Assembly (NCBI GenBank): GCA_963733765.1
Contig: CAVTEI010000003.1
Location: 3,038,001 to 3,102,000 of the forward strand
DNA length: 64,000 nt
Direction: 5' to 3'
DNA from: DATKAS01 sp963733765
GTDB taxonomy: Bacteria > Actinomycetota > Acidimicrobiia > Acidimicrobiales > DATKAS01
Position numbers and translations under genes: made by a program
Shown: piece by piece, positions 17,850-27,256 of the stretch
Layout of the letters: each line of letters opens with the position of its first letter
Numbering within the stretch: the stretch's first letter is position 1
The notes under the pieces: model-generated
Database searches by the model: none
Told to the model about the DNA's origin: nothing
Seen by the model: the letters and a program-made list of their open reading frames with translations, nothing else

Positions 17850-19013
17850 ATGAGGCTCACCAACCACGTCACCACCGCGGCGCAAGTGCGGGACGCTGTC
17901 GAAGCGCTTGCCCCGACGATCTCCGCACGCGCCGCAGAGACCGAAGCATCGCGGCGAGTGCCAACTGATCTGCTCGAAGAGCTCATAAAGGCGGGGTGCT
18001 TCAGGCTGCTTCTCCCCGCCAGCCACGGGGGTGTCGAGGCCGACGTCCCGAGCGCGATCCGCGTGATCGAGACGCTCGCCCGCGCCGATGCCTCGGTGGC
18101 GTGGATCGTGATGATCGGAGGAGCCTCCTGGAACGACCTCACGGGGCTGCCCCGCGCGACATTCGATGCGGTGTTTGCGAACGGCCCCGACACGATCATC
18201 GCGGGAGCGATCGCGCCGACGGGCGTCGTCAGTCCAGTCGGTGATGGTGGCTACCGGGTCACCGGCCGATGGGCGTTCGTCAGCGGCTGTCAGCACGCGA
18301 AGTGGCTGTTCGTCGATTGTCTCGAGGGCTTCGCGGACGGGACACCCGAAATGCGGATCGCCCTGCTCTCACCTGACCAGGTCGTGGTGGAGGACACATG
18401 GACCGCCTTCGGCCTGGCGGGTACCGCCAGTCACCACATCCGCGTCGACGACGTCTTGGTCCCCGCCGAGCGCACCTTCTCGTTGCAACACGGCGAGCCG
18501 TGCGTCGACGCGACTGTGGCGCACATCTCCCCGCCGTCGCTCTACTCGACCTGCCTCGCGGCGCTCGCGCTCGGCATCGCGCAGGGTGCCCTCGACGACA
18601 TCGTTGCGCTCTCGGAGAGCAAAGTGCCACTTCTGGCCGGCGCTCCGCTCGCGACGAACCCCACCTTTCAGCTGGATCTCGCGAGTGCCGACGCGGAGCT
18701 GCGCGCCGCGCGCGCTCTTGACCTATGAGTCCGCTGAGTCGATGTGGGCGACCGCCGAGGCAGGCCTCGAGCTCACGTTGCAACAACGGGCGAGGCTACG
18801 TGCCGGAGCGGTGTGGGCCACCGAACGCGCCTGTCCGTCGTGGAGACCGCCTACCGAGCGGGTGGCGGCACCGCGATCTACGCAGAGTGCCCGCTGCAGC
18901 GCCGGCTACGGGACATCCACGCACTCACCCAGCACTTCCTCGTCCGACGCGACACGTTGGTCACCGCAGGCGCGGTGCTCGCGGGCCAGCCCGTCGACGT
19001 TCCGGTGTTCTAG
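17850..19013 (+). CDS. Acyl-CoA dehydrogenase-like flavin monooxygenase (two compensating frameshifts)
   Basis: Related to the acyl-CoA dehydrogenase superfamily branch that holds two-component flavin monooxygenases (HsaA/DszC-like). The N terminus (LEELIKAGCFRLLLPASHGG; LARADASVAWIVMIGGASW) and middle (GGYRVTGRWAFVSGCQHAKW) are clear. The reading frame stops at 18726 because of one extra base near 18717-18722, and a missing base near 18830 restores it. The tail YRAGGGTAIYAECPLQRRLR ends at 19013, giving about 387 aa. A Shine-Dalgarno AGGAGG overlaps the upstream stop. It could act with the neighbouring oxygenases on an aromatic or steroid-like substrate; a reductase partner is not seen nearby. 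Confidence 0.72.
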
Positions 19014-19028
19014 CCACGAGCTGTCCCG

Positions 19029-20269
19029 TCACGCAGCCCGGATGCGCTCCACCCACGGCAGCTTGACCGACTCCTCGGGGATCGTCTCAGGGCCGGTGAA
19101 CGCTCCGAGCACGAACGGGAAGAGCTCCGGATCGAGCTCTCCCATCTTCCCGAGAAAGTAGGCATGACGAGCCGGACGGTTGTCGGCGTCCTCGGCCTGC
19201 ACCGCGGCCATGACGTCGGCGATCAGTCGCAAGCGCTCCATGCGCTGCATTCGCTCTGCTCCGTAGGACGCGAACGCTGCAGCCGTCCGTGCGCCCCCCA
19301 GCACGAGGTCGCGGGCCGTTCGCGCGTCACGCATCGCGATCGAGAGCCCCTGGCCGATGATCGGATCGTTGTGACCGGCGGCGTCGCCGATGAGCAGCAC
19401 GCCATCAGCGAACGGCTCCGCGGTCCAGGTGTCGTCGCCGGGGTAGGTCGAGCACGGTCCTGCCGGCGTTCCTGCGGCGACGTCCTTACCCCACGGGTAG
19501 GCCGAGTCGGTCCACCGCTCGAGGAACCGCCGGGTGCCGTCTGGCCCCGCGAACGCCTTCTGGGCCGAGTCGCCGACGCAGAGGTACGCACGGGCTCGAC
19601 CGTGGCCCTGGTGAAAGAGCAACGTGAAGCGGTCAGAGTCGGAGACGAGCGCATCGAACTCGTCGGGCACACCGTTGAGGTCGTCGAGGAGCAGGCCTGC
19701 GATGTAGGTCGTCGCATCCTGATGCTCGAGAGTGATGCCGACCTGCTTGCGCACGGTGGAGTTCCGGCCGTCCGCGCCGACGACGAGCGACGGTCTGCAA
19801 CGCCTGCTCTTTGCCGTCCACCTCATACGCGACGGTCGAGCTCGCGCCCTCACGACGCGAGCTCGACATGTGTGACGCCGCGAAGCACGGTCGCGCCGGC
19901 GGCCGCGGCGGCATCGAGAAGCGCCTGACAGGCGTCGGGATGACGCAGGTTGAGCGAGCCCGGGATGCCCGGGACCATCATGTCCATCGGGAGCGGAAGC
20001 AGCTCGCCGAAACCCTCCGCGTACTGGTTCCACTGCTTTGCGACGTGCGCGCCCGCAGCGAGGAGCACCTCCTCGGCGCCCAGCTCACGCGCTTCGGCCA
20101 CTCCCCACGCCTGCATGCTCTCGCCCCGCACGCGGTCAGGGAACTCGGTTGTGGCTTCGAGCACAGTGACGCCGAGGCCTCCTCGAGCCAAGGCCGAAGC
20201 AAGCGAGGCGCCGGCGATCCCGCCGCCGACGATCGCGACATCGATGTTTGCAGTCATGCCGGAGTTCAT
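19029..20269 (-). CDS. FAD-dependent monooxygenase (PHBH-like; frameshifted)
   Basis: Group A flavoprotein monooxygenase or oxidoreductase. The N-terminal FAD motif is IDVAIVGGGIAGASLASALA, followed by the DRVRGESMQAWGVAEA region. The central motif is VVGADGRNSTVRKQVGI and the second FAD motif is GVLLIGDAAGHNDPIIGQGL. The pieces lie in different frames, with breaks near 19855 and 19795; joined they give about 412 aa ending LPWVERIRAA. An inner ATG at 20257 is an alternative start. It is convergent with the flavoenzyme gene 15 bp away and divergent from the TfdA-type gene. Confidence 0.78.
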
Positions 20270-20340
20270 CGCCCGGGGAACGGCCTGTCAACGCCGCTTC
20301 CGGTGAGCACGTCATAGGCTCTGCCGCGGGGGTGAGCCAG

Positions 20341-21199
20341 ATGAAGGTCGAACCGCTGGACGCAACGTTCGGGGCGGTGGTGCGAGACGTCGAGCTCGCC
20401 GCGCTGGACGACGCCACGTGGGACGAGCTCTACGCGACCTGGCTCGAGTACGCGCTGCTCGTCTTTCCCGCTCAGTTCATCACGGTGGACGACCAGAACG
20501 CCTTTGCGGCTCGCTTCGGCGACCTCGAGTTCAAGGCCGCGCCGATCACCAACATCGGACGCAGTGGCCGCGTGCACTTCGAGCCCGACGACGACGTCGT
20601 GAAGTCGGTGCGGGGAAACGAGGGCTGGCATCACGACAGCACGTACATGCCGCTCCAAGCGAAGGGGGCCGTCTTCTCGGCCGAGATCGTGCCCGAGGGC
20701 CGCGCCCCCACAGGTTGGGCCGACATGCGCGCCGCGTACGAGGCGCTCGACGACGCGACACGGCGCCCGAGTCGAGTCACTGTCGGCATATCACTCGCTC
20801 TTCTACAGCCAGGCACGAGCCGGCTACATGCCGTCGAAGAAGAACGAGAGCGGCGGATACGACCAATACGGCTACCACGACATGGAACCGTCGCTCCGTC
20901 CATTGGTGAAGGTGCATCCCGAGACCGGCCGGCCGAACCTGTGCATCGGCCGGCACGCGTACGGCATCGTCGGCATGGATCCCGACGAATCCGAGCGCTT
21001 CCTCGACGAGCTCAACGAGTGGGCGTGCCAACCGCCTCGCGTCTACTTCCACGAGTGGGAGATCGGTGACGCGGTCGTGTGGGACAACCGCCGACTCATG
21101 CACCGCGCGACGCCGTTCGACATGCGCCAGCCCCGTCGAATGTGGCACACCCGGATCGCCGGCGATCGCGAGTCCGAGCTCGCGGCCAACCACCGCTGA
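20341..21199 (+). CDS. TauD/TfdA-family Fe(II)/2-oxoglutarate dioxygenase (one frameshift)
   Basis: Non-haem iron dioxygenase that couples 2-oxoglutarate decarboxylation to substrate oxidation. Metal ligands fit the HxD...H pattern: His-His-Asp in EGWHHDSTYMPLQ, and the distal His in DNRRLMHRATPFDM. The 2-oxoglutarate-binding Arg is probably in RRMWHTRIAGD. One indel near 20770-20780 shifts the frame; the second half resumes as SAYHSLFYSQARAGYMPSKK. About 285 aa. The substrate is unknown. Divergent from the FAD monooxygenase (71 bp gap), so a shared control region is possible. Confidence 0.8.
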
Positions 21200-21763
21200 G
21201 CACCATCGAGCCGCGAGCGGTCATCCTCGTCGAGGGGCTCAGCGACCAACGGCGCAGTCGAGGCGCTCGCGGTGCGCCGCGGTCGCGACCTCGCCGCCGA
21301 GGGCGTCACGGTGGTCGCCATGGACGGCGCGACGAACATCGCGAAGTTCCTCGAGCAGTACGGACCGAGCGGAGCGGACCTCAGGCTCGCAGGTCTCTAC
21401 GACGTGGGCGAAGAAGGTGTGTTCCGCCGTGCGCTCGAGCGCGCTGGACTCGGCACCGACCTGACCCGCGAGGACCTACAGGTGCTCGGCTTCCACGTCT
21501 GCATCGCCGACCTCGAGGACGAGCTGATCCGCGCCCTCGGCGTCGAAGCGCTCGAGGAGCTCATCGCGATGCAAGGCGAGCTCGAATCGTTCCGCACGAT
21601 GCAGAAGCAGCCGGCGCAACGCGACCGAAAGGCGGAAGCACAGCTGCGGCGGTTCATGGGCACGAACAGCGGGCGCAAGATCTTCTACGCACCGGTCATC
21701 GTCGATGCGCTCGATCTCGACAAGGTGCCCTCACCGCTGGATCGGGTGCTCGCTCACGTCTGA
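21199..21763 (+). CDS. TOPRIM-domain (OLD-nuclease-like) protein, frameshifted
   Basis: A small TOPRIM protein of about 188 aa, as found in many actinobacteria. TOPRIM motif 1 is RAVILVEGLSDQ (conserved Glu), followed after a frame break near 21250 by LAAEGVTVVAMDGATNIAKF and motif 2 in LAGLYDVGEEGVFRRALERA. The end has RRFMGTNSGRKIFYAPVIV. No ATPase domain is attached, unlike full OLD nucleases, and activity is unproven for these stand-alone forms. The start codon is unclear; none is obvious next to the TfdA stop. It overlaps the convergent methyltransferase by 10 bp. Confidence 0.65.
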
Positions 21764-22524
21764 TCCTTCGTGCCGACGATGCGCGTGAATCCGAACAGCT
21801 TGCCCTGGTCGACGGTGAGCATCTCGCCGGTCTGACGGGCCGCGTCCTTCCTCCATCCGTCGAGGTAGGGCACGCTGAGTCCGTCGAAGCGCATCCAGTC
21901 CTTCCACCCGTCTTCGATCGCATCCGCGACGTCGACCCGAACTTTGCCCGTCTTCGCCCAGTGCGTGCGCCACCACGCCGGCGAATGGAAGCAGCAGAAG
22001 TCCCACTCCCAGAACGGCGCGATCTCGGGCGGCACGTCGGCACCGATCTCCTCGAGCAGCGCCGGCACGACGACTCCAATCTGTCCGCCCGGCCGCAGGA
22101 ATCCAGTGATGTACCCGAGATACAGATCGGCGGTGCCGAAGTACTGATAGGCGTCGACGCTGACGATCGCGTCGAAGAAGCCGTCCGCGAACGGAAGCGC
22201 GTGAGCTTCGGCGTGCACCGGGACCACGAGGTCCTCGACTCCCGCCTCGCGGATGCGCTTCAGGTTCGATGTCGCGTCGATCCAGAGGTCGGTCGCCCAG
22301 ACCTGCACCCCGAATTCCTTCGCCAAGAAGATCGACGTCATCGCCGTGCCGCATCCGAGGTCGAGCACACGCATACCCGGCTCGAGCGTGACGACTTCGG
22401 TGAGTGCTTCCATCAGCCAGAGCGCGTTGGGTCCCATCTGGTTCGCGAAGACCCAGTCGGCGTCATAGCCGTTCGACCGCGTGTACCGGGGATGGTGAAG
22501 GGGGTTGTCTTCAGCGATGGCCAT
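21754..22524 (-). CDS. Class I SAM-dependent methyltransferase
   Basis: 256 aa. SAM-binding motif I is MRVLDLGCGTAMTSIFLAKE, motif II is VQVWATDLWIDATSNL, and post-motif I is FFDAIVSVDAYQYFG. The C terminus (WEWDFCCFHSPAWWRTHWAK) is Trp/His-rich and may bind the substrate. Resembles small-molecule or cyclopropane-synthase-like methyltransferases; the substrate is not evident. The frame is intact. Confidence 0.8.
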   Translation of the reverse strand: MAIAEDNPLHHPRYTRSNGYDADWVFANQMGPNALWLMEALTEVVTLEPGMRVLDLGCGTAMTSIFLAKEFGVQVWATDLWIDATSNLKRIREAGVEDLVVPVHAEAHALPFADGFFDAIVSVDAYQYFGTADLYLGYITGFLRPGGQIGVVVPALLEEIGADVPPEIAPFWEWDFCCFHSPAWWRTHWAKTGKVRVDVADAIEDGWKDWMRFDGLSVPYLDGWRKDAARQTGEMLTVDQGKLFGFTRIVGTKDQT

Positions 22525-22571
22525 CGCGGCGGCACCGTACTGGTGCCACGTCGCGCTCGACCTGGAGTTAC

Positions 22572-23153
22572 CTACGCCACCGTCGGCGACCAGGGCTGCA
22601 GGTAGTCAGTCGCGGGCCAGTGCTCGACGGCCGCCATCAGTGGGAAGGCAGTAGCTCCGTCAATTGCTTCGCGCACGATGTCCGCGTGTCCGGCATGGCG
22701 CGCGGTCTCGGTGATGAGGTGAAGGAGCACCCATCGCACCGACCATGCCTCGACGTCGTCGGGGAACCACGGCACGCCGGGCGGCACGGGCACGGCTTGG
22801 CCGAGGTCGGCGATCTTCTCGATGACCGCTTCGGTCTCGCGAGCGACCGCGTCGTACTTGTCGATCACGCTCGCCAGTGTCTCGCCCGGCTCGAGCTTGA
22901 AGTTGTCCTCGTACTCGGAGTCGGCCACGTCGACGTCGGCCTGTCGCTGTACGACCAGATCGATCCAGTACCGCTCGACCTGACTGACGTGCTTGATCAG
23001 GCCGCCCACGGTGAGCGAGCTGGGCGGCGACGACTGTCGGGCCTGCTCGTCGCTCAGACCGTGAGCGGTCAGCTTGAGCACGTAGCGGTGCTGAGTGAGA
23101 TAGGCGAGCAGGAGCTCGCGCTCGTCGGTGAGAGGGGCAACTTGTCCAGGCAT
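22572..23153 (-). CDS. DinB-family (DUF664) protein
   Basis: 193 aa, four-helix DinB/YfiT-like fold. Potential metal-binding His are in GGLIKHVSQVERYWIDL, and in VRWVLLHLITETARHAGHAD, the usual positions. These proteins include mycothiol-dependent enzymes in actinobacteria; the actual role here is unknown. I take ATG at 23153 (MPGQVAPLTDERELLLAYL); a GTG 30 bases upstream is possible. Confidence 0.8.
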   Translation of the reverse strand: MPGQVAPLTDERELLLAYLTQHRYVLKLTAHGLSDEQARQSSPPSSLTVGGLIKHVSQVERYWIDLVVQRQADVDVADSEYEDNFKLEPGETLASVIDKYDAVARETEAVIEKIADLGQAVPVPPGVPWFPDDVEAWSVRWVLLHLITETARHAGHADIVREAIDGATAFPLMAAVEHWPATDYLQPWSPTVA

Positions 23154-23344
23154 ACGCCAATCATGCGCCTCGGAACCGGACACTCGCTGACCGGATTCCC
23201 GCGAAACTGGTCGAGCCCCGGAGACGCCAATTCATGCTGGGCAGGTGCAACCGACTCCGCGAACCGAGCTGCACCGCGCGGCACTTTCGCATCGGACAAC
23301 CGGGCGACGGCCGCGTCCGACGTTGCGCCGCGCAGCGGCCGTTG

Positions 23345-23551
23345 TCACGCCGGCGAGGCGGTCGAGTGCTCATGCGCGTCGTCGGAGAAGTCCTCGGCGT
23401 CGAGCGCTTCACACATCAGCTGCCATTGTCGTAGCGACCGTGCCGCCTCGGCATCGTCGAGCCGTCGCCCGACCGATCGGGCGACCGCGCAGCTGGCAGT
23501 GCAGACGGCGACGATGAGCGCCCAAGTCATGAAGAGGGACACCACGGTCAC
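23345..23551 (-). CDS. Small single-pass membrane protein, hypothetical
   Basis: A 68-aa frame with one hydrophobic segment (VVSLFMTWALIVAVCTASCA) followed by an Arg-rich, then acidic tail (DAEDFSDDAHE). No family is recognised. It sits in an otherwise empty stretch between the DinB gene and nhaA. Could be spurious. Confidence 0.35.
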   Translation of the reverse strand: MTVVSLFMTWALIVAVCTASCAVARSVGRRLDDAEAARSLRQWQLMCEALDAEDFSDDAHEHSTASPA

Positions 23552-23664
23552 AGCGCGTAACCACCTGCACTGTCGACATGATCCGTTGCCCCTGCCATGG
23601 CATCCCTCCTTTGGCCTCCGTCAACAGGGTGCGCCGCCGGCCAATGACAAGACAGGGCCGAAAG

Positions 23665-23919
23665 TCATCTGTTGCGCGCCGAGGTCCACGTCAATTGCCG
23701 CGCTGTACGACGCAGTGCGTCCGGCTTCCAACGCCCGTCCGTCGCGCCCGGTTCCGCAAGCCCCGACTTCGAGCCACCCTGCGGTCGAGAAATGTGCGCG
23801 TCGACCTGTTTGGGCGCCGTCCGTTCGGGGCCTGCGGGCCGCGCCGCCACCGCCGGAGCAAGCAGAACGAGCGCGAGCACGATCGCCAAGACGCCCAGCG
23901 GCGCCGCGCGGAGCCTCAC
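23665..23919 (-). CDS. Small secreted protein, hypothetical
   Basis: 84 aa. It begins with a classic signal peptide (MRLRAAPLGVLAIVLALVLL, then APAVAARP with an A-x-A cleavage site), leaving a ~55-residue basic mature part with no recognised motif. It starts 41 bp after the nhaA stop on the same strand. The signal peptide makes it more credible than a random frame. Confidence 0.42.
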   Translation of the reverse strand: MRLRAAPLGVLAIVLALVLLAPAVAARPAGPERTAPKQVDAHISRPQGGSKSGLAEPGATDGRWKPDALRRTARQLTWTSARNR

Positions 23920-23960
23920 GAGAGCACCCTATGCCGAGGGCACGGAGCGCGCGCAGGCCC

Positions 23961-25156
23961 TCACTGCTCGCGACGCAAGAGCACCAGGGAGCCGAGCCCC
24001 GCAGCGATAAGCGACGCCGCAAGGATCCCGATCTTGGCTTCGTTCTGCAGACCGAGCTCTTCTTCGAACGCCAGGCCGGCGACGAAGATCGACACGGTGA
24101 ACCCGATTCCGGCCAGCATCGCCACACCGAACAGCCCGTGCCACGAGGTGCCCTCGGGGAGACTGCCGATCCGCATCCGGATCGCGATCCATGAGAACCC
24201 CGCGACGCCGATCGATCTTGCCGACCACGAGTCCGAGCACCACCCCGAGAGTGATGCGAGAAGACACGGCGTCCGACAGTGCTTCGGACGACAAGGGGAT
24301 GCCCGCGTTCGCCAGGGCGAAGAGCGGCACGATCACGAAGCTCGTCCACGGGTGCAAGAGGTGCTCGAGCCATTCCACGATCGAGACCGACTCGCGGGCG
24401 AGCGTTGCCGTCTGCGCGGCAGCCTGAACGGTGGAGAGGTCGAGCAACGCTTCCTCGTCGATGAGCTGACGTCGGCGCGCGGGCGTCGTCGGGGCCATGA
24501 GCCCCAGGATGACGCCGGCGATCGTCGCGTGGACACCCGCCTCGTGGAGCGCGAGCCACAGGCAGGATCCCACGACGACGAGCAGGGGCACCGAGCGAAC
24601 CCCGAGAACCCGGAGGGCCACAAGGCCGACGACGATGGCGGCGGCGACGCCGAGCGGCTGTAGATCGATGTGGTCGGAATAGAAGATCGCGATCACGGCG
24701 ATCGCGCCAACGTCATCGACGATCGCCAACGCCAGCAGAAAGAGCTTCAGGGACGCGGATGACGCGCGAGCCCAGCAAGCTCACCACACCGATCGCCATC
24801 GCGATGTCGGTCGCCATCGGGATGCCCCACCCCCCGATGCCGTCGCCGCCCGCGTTGACCAGGATGTAGATCAGCGCGGGCACGAGCATCCCGCCGACCG
24901 CGGCGATCGCGGGCAGCGAGGCTTTGCGCGGATCCCGGAGCTCGCCCTCCACGAGCTCACGCTTGATCTCGAGACCGACGACGAAGAAGAAGATCGCCAT
25001 CAGCGCCTCGTTGACCCACTCCTGAAGATCGAGGTCGATGGAGTGGCTCCCGAGAGTGATCGACAAGTGCGTGTGCCACAGCTCGAAGTAGGAGTCTTTC
25101 CACGGCGAGTTCGCCCACACGAGGGCGATGACGGTGGCGACGACGAGCACCACGCC
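23961..25156 (-). CDS. nhaA: Na+/H+ antiporter NhaA (two frameshifts; 5' end uncertain)
   Basis: Membrane antiporter for sodium and pH homeostasis. Readable pieces in order: ELWHTHLSITLGSHSIDLDL; ALMAIFFFVVGLEIKRELVE; GWGIPMATDIAMAIGVVSLL; then, after an indel near 24745, LALAIVDDVGAIAVIAIFYS (the essential Asp pair); and, after another near 24213, GLFGVAMLAGIGFTVSIFVA to LGSLVLLRREQ. Homologous sequence extends upstream of 25156 (RPLRDFFHTEAAGG), without a clear start codon, towards the end of the ligase gene. A single ~400-residue NhaA is expected after correction. Confidence 0.83.
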
Positions 25157-25247
25157 GCCGGCGGCTTCCGTGTGAAAGAAGTCGCGCAGGGGTCGGACGA
25201 CGACCTGTTCGGGGGACCGATCGCGTGCGATCCGGGGATCGTAAGGG

Positions 25248-26747
25248 TCAGCCGCGGAGCTTGTAGCGCTGGATCTTGCCCGTCGAGGTCTTGGGCAGGG
25301 TGTCGACGAGCACCACCTTCGTCGGGCGCTTGTAGCCGGCCAGCCGGCCGCGGCAATGCTCGATGACGTCGTCGGTGGTCAACGACGCACCGTCTTTCGC
25401 CACGACGAATGCGACGGGACGCGTGATGCCGCGTTCGTCGACCATGCCGACGATAGCGACCTCGAGCACCGAGGGATGCTCGATGATCGTGGCCTCGACC
25501 TCCGCGGGGGCGACCCACTCGCCGCCCACGCGGAGCATGTCGTCGGACCGTCCGAGATAGGTGAAGTAGCCGTCCTTGTCGCGGACGTAGGTGTCACCGG
25601 TGCGTACCCAGCCGTTGCCCAGGCCGAATGTCGCCTCGGTGGCATCCGCGTTGCCGTAGTAGCCGGTCGCCGCTGAGTGACCCCGCACCCAAAGATTCCC
25701 GGGCACGTCGTCTTCACGGTCGGTGCCGTCATCGTCGACAACGCGAACTTCGTACCCGGTCACGGGCTGACCCGTCGTTCCTGGCCGCACCGCGCGCGCT
25801 CGGTTCGACAGGAAGATGTGGGTCATCTCGGTCGAGCCGATGCCGTCGAGGATCTCGACGCCGAAGCGCTCGTGGAACCGATGCCAGGTGTCTGCGGGTA
25901 ACGGCTCGGCGGCCGACACGGCGAGCCGCACCGATGTGAACGTGTCGTCTGGGATGTCGGACGCGTTCAGCGCCGCGTAGAACGTCGGGATCGCGAAGAA
26001 GAGCGACGGTTGCTCGGTCTGCACGATCTCCGCGACGCGTTTCGGTGTCGGAGGTCGAGGTGCTTCGAGGACCGTGAGTGCGCCGACCGACATCGGGAAG
26101 CTCAGCGAGTTGCCGAGACCGTACGCGTGGAACAGAGGCCCGACCGAGAAGAAGACGTCGCCGGCCTGGATGTCGAGGACCTCGCGCGCGTAGGTGTCGA
26201 CGGTGACCTTCAGGTCGTAGTGGCGGTGCATGGCCAGCTTGGGGCGGCCCGTGCTCCCCGAGGTGCACAGCCAGAAGCCGGGTGAGTCCTCGGTTGTCGC
26301 CGCGATCCCGACTGAGGCATCCGCGGGGGCGAGCCCGACCCACCCGTCGGAGCCGGTGACGATTGCCTGCGCGCCCGGCGCCGCGGCGGCGAGCTCCTCG
26401 ATGCCCGCGGCGCGTTCAGCTGACGCCAGCACGAGCCCAGCCTCGGCGCCATCGACGATCGCGCCGACATCCCGCCAGGGAAGCAGGGGGTTCACGAGGA
26501 CTGCGATCGCTCCGATCCGGAGGCAGGCCAGGAAGGTCGAGACGAGCTCGGGTGAGTCGAGCAGCGCGAGAACGACGCGGTCGCCGGGCCCTATCCCCCG
26601 CACCTGCAGCCCGGCTGCGGCCGAGACGACGAGCGCCTGCACGCCTTCGTAGGAGATCGTCGTGCCGTCGACCCGGAAGGCGGGTCGGTCGCCATTGCCG
26701 TCGTCGATGTGTCGGTCGAGCAGCCACTGGCAGGCGTTCCAGCTCAT
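25248..26747 (-). CDS. Benzoate-CoA ligase-family acyl-CoA synthetase
   Basis: 499 aa ANL-superfamily enzyme that adenylates a carboxylate and forms the CoA thioester. Motifs: FWLCTSGSTGRPKLAMHRH (P-loop), ILDGIGSTEMTHIFLSN, GWVRTGDTYVRDKDGYFTYL, and the catalytic Lys in LPKTSTGKIQRYKLRG. The HAYGLGNSL and IGSTEM patterns are like benzoate-CoA ligases, so an aromatic or similar acid is the likely substrate (inference). I chose ATG at 26747 (MSWNACQWLLDRHIDDGNGD), the family-like N terminus, over the longer frame to 26819. Confidence 0.83.
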   Translation of the reverse strand: MSWNACQWLLDRHIDDGNGDRPAFRVDGTTISYEGVQALVVSAAAGLQVRGIGPGDRVVLALLDSPELVSTFLACLRIGAIAVLVNPLLPWRDVGAIVDGAEAGLVLASAERAAGIEELAAAAPGAQAIVTGSDGWVGLAPADASVGIAATTEDSPGFWLCTSGSTGRPKLAMHRHYDLKVTVDTYAREVLDIQAGDVFFSVGPLFHAYGLGNSLSFPMSVGALTVLEAPRPPTPKRVAEIVQTEQPSLFFAIPTFYAALNASDIPDDTFTSVRLAVSAAEPLPADTWHRFHERFGVEILDGIGSTEMTHIFLSNRARAVRPGTTGQPVTGYEVRVVDDDGTDREDDVPGNLWVRGHSAATGYYGNADATEATFGLGNGWVRTGDTYVRDKDGYFTYLGRSDDMLRVGGEWVAPAEVEATIIEHPSVLEVAIVGMVDERGITRPVAFVVAKDGASLTTDDVIEHCRGRLAGYKRPTKVVLVDTLPKTSTGKIQRYKLRG

Positions 26748-26863
26748 GCGAGCGCCATGCAACCAGATCTGCGTCGTCCCGGCACGGGTCGCCGACGTGT
26801 GGCAAGAATGTGACGCCACATCAGCTCGCGCACGCGCGCCTCTCCCCCACGAGGGATCACGAC

Positions 26864-27256
26864 ATGGTTCTTGCCGACGTCCACCTCTCCGACATCATCT
26901 GGTCGATCCTGTGGCTGTTCTTCCTGTTCATCTGGATCATGATCCTGGTGCAGGTGCTGATCGACCTGTTCCGCGACCACAAGATGGGCGGTGTCGCCAA
27001 GGCGTTGTGGGTGGTCGCGCTGATCTTCCTGCCGTTCATCACGGTGTTCGTGTACATCATCGCCCGCGGCAGCGGCATGGCTGAACGGTCGATGCAGCAG
27101 GCGCAGGCGCAGCAGAAGCAGTTCGACTCATATGTGCAGAGCGTCGCGGCGCCGACCGGGCCAGCGGAGCAGATTGAGAAGGCGAAGGCCCTGCTCGATG
27201 CCGGCACGATCAGCCAAGATGAGTTCGATCAGCTGAAGGCCAAGGCACTCAGCTAG
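26864..27256 (+). CDS. PLDc_N / SHOCT-domain membrane protein
   Basis: 130 aa. Two membrane segments (IIWSILWLFFLFIWIMILVQ and ALWVVALIFLPFITVFVYII) of the PLDc_N type, a Gln-rich linker, then a C-terminal SHOCT motif (EQIEKAKALLDAGTISQDEF). Such proteins are common and of unknown function; SHOCT probably mediates oligomerisation. Start supported by GAGGGA seven bases upstream. Its stop overlaps the sulfatase GTG by one base. Confidence 0.85.
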   Translation: MVLADVHLSDIIWSILWLFFLFIWIMILVQVLIDLFRDHKMGGVAKALWVVALIFLPFITVFVYIIARGSGMAERSMQQAQAQQKQFDSYVQSVAAPTGPAEQIEKAKALLDAGTISQDEFDQLKAKALS

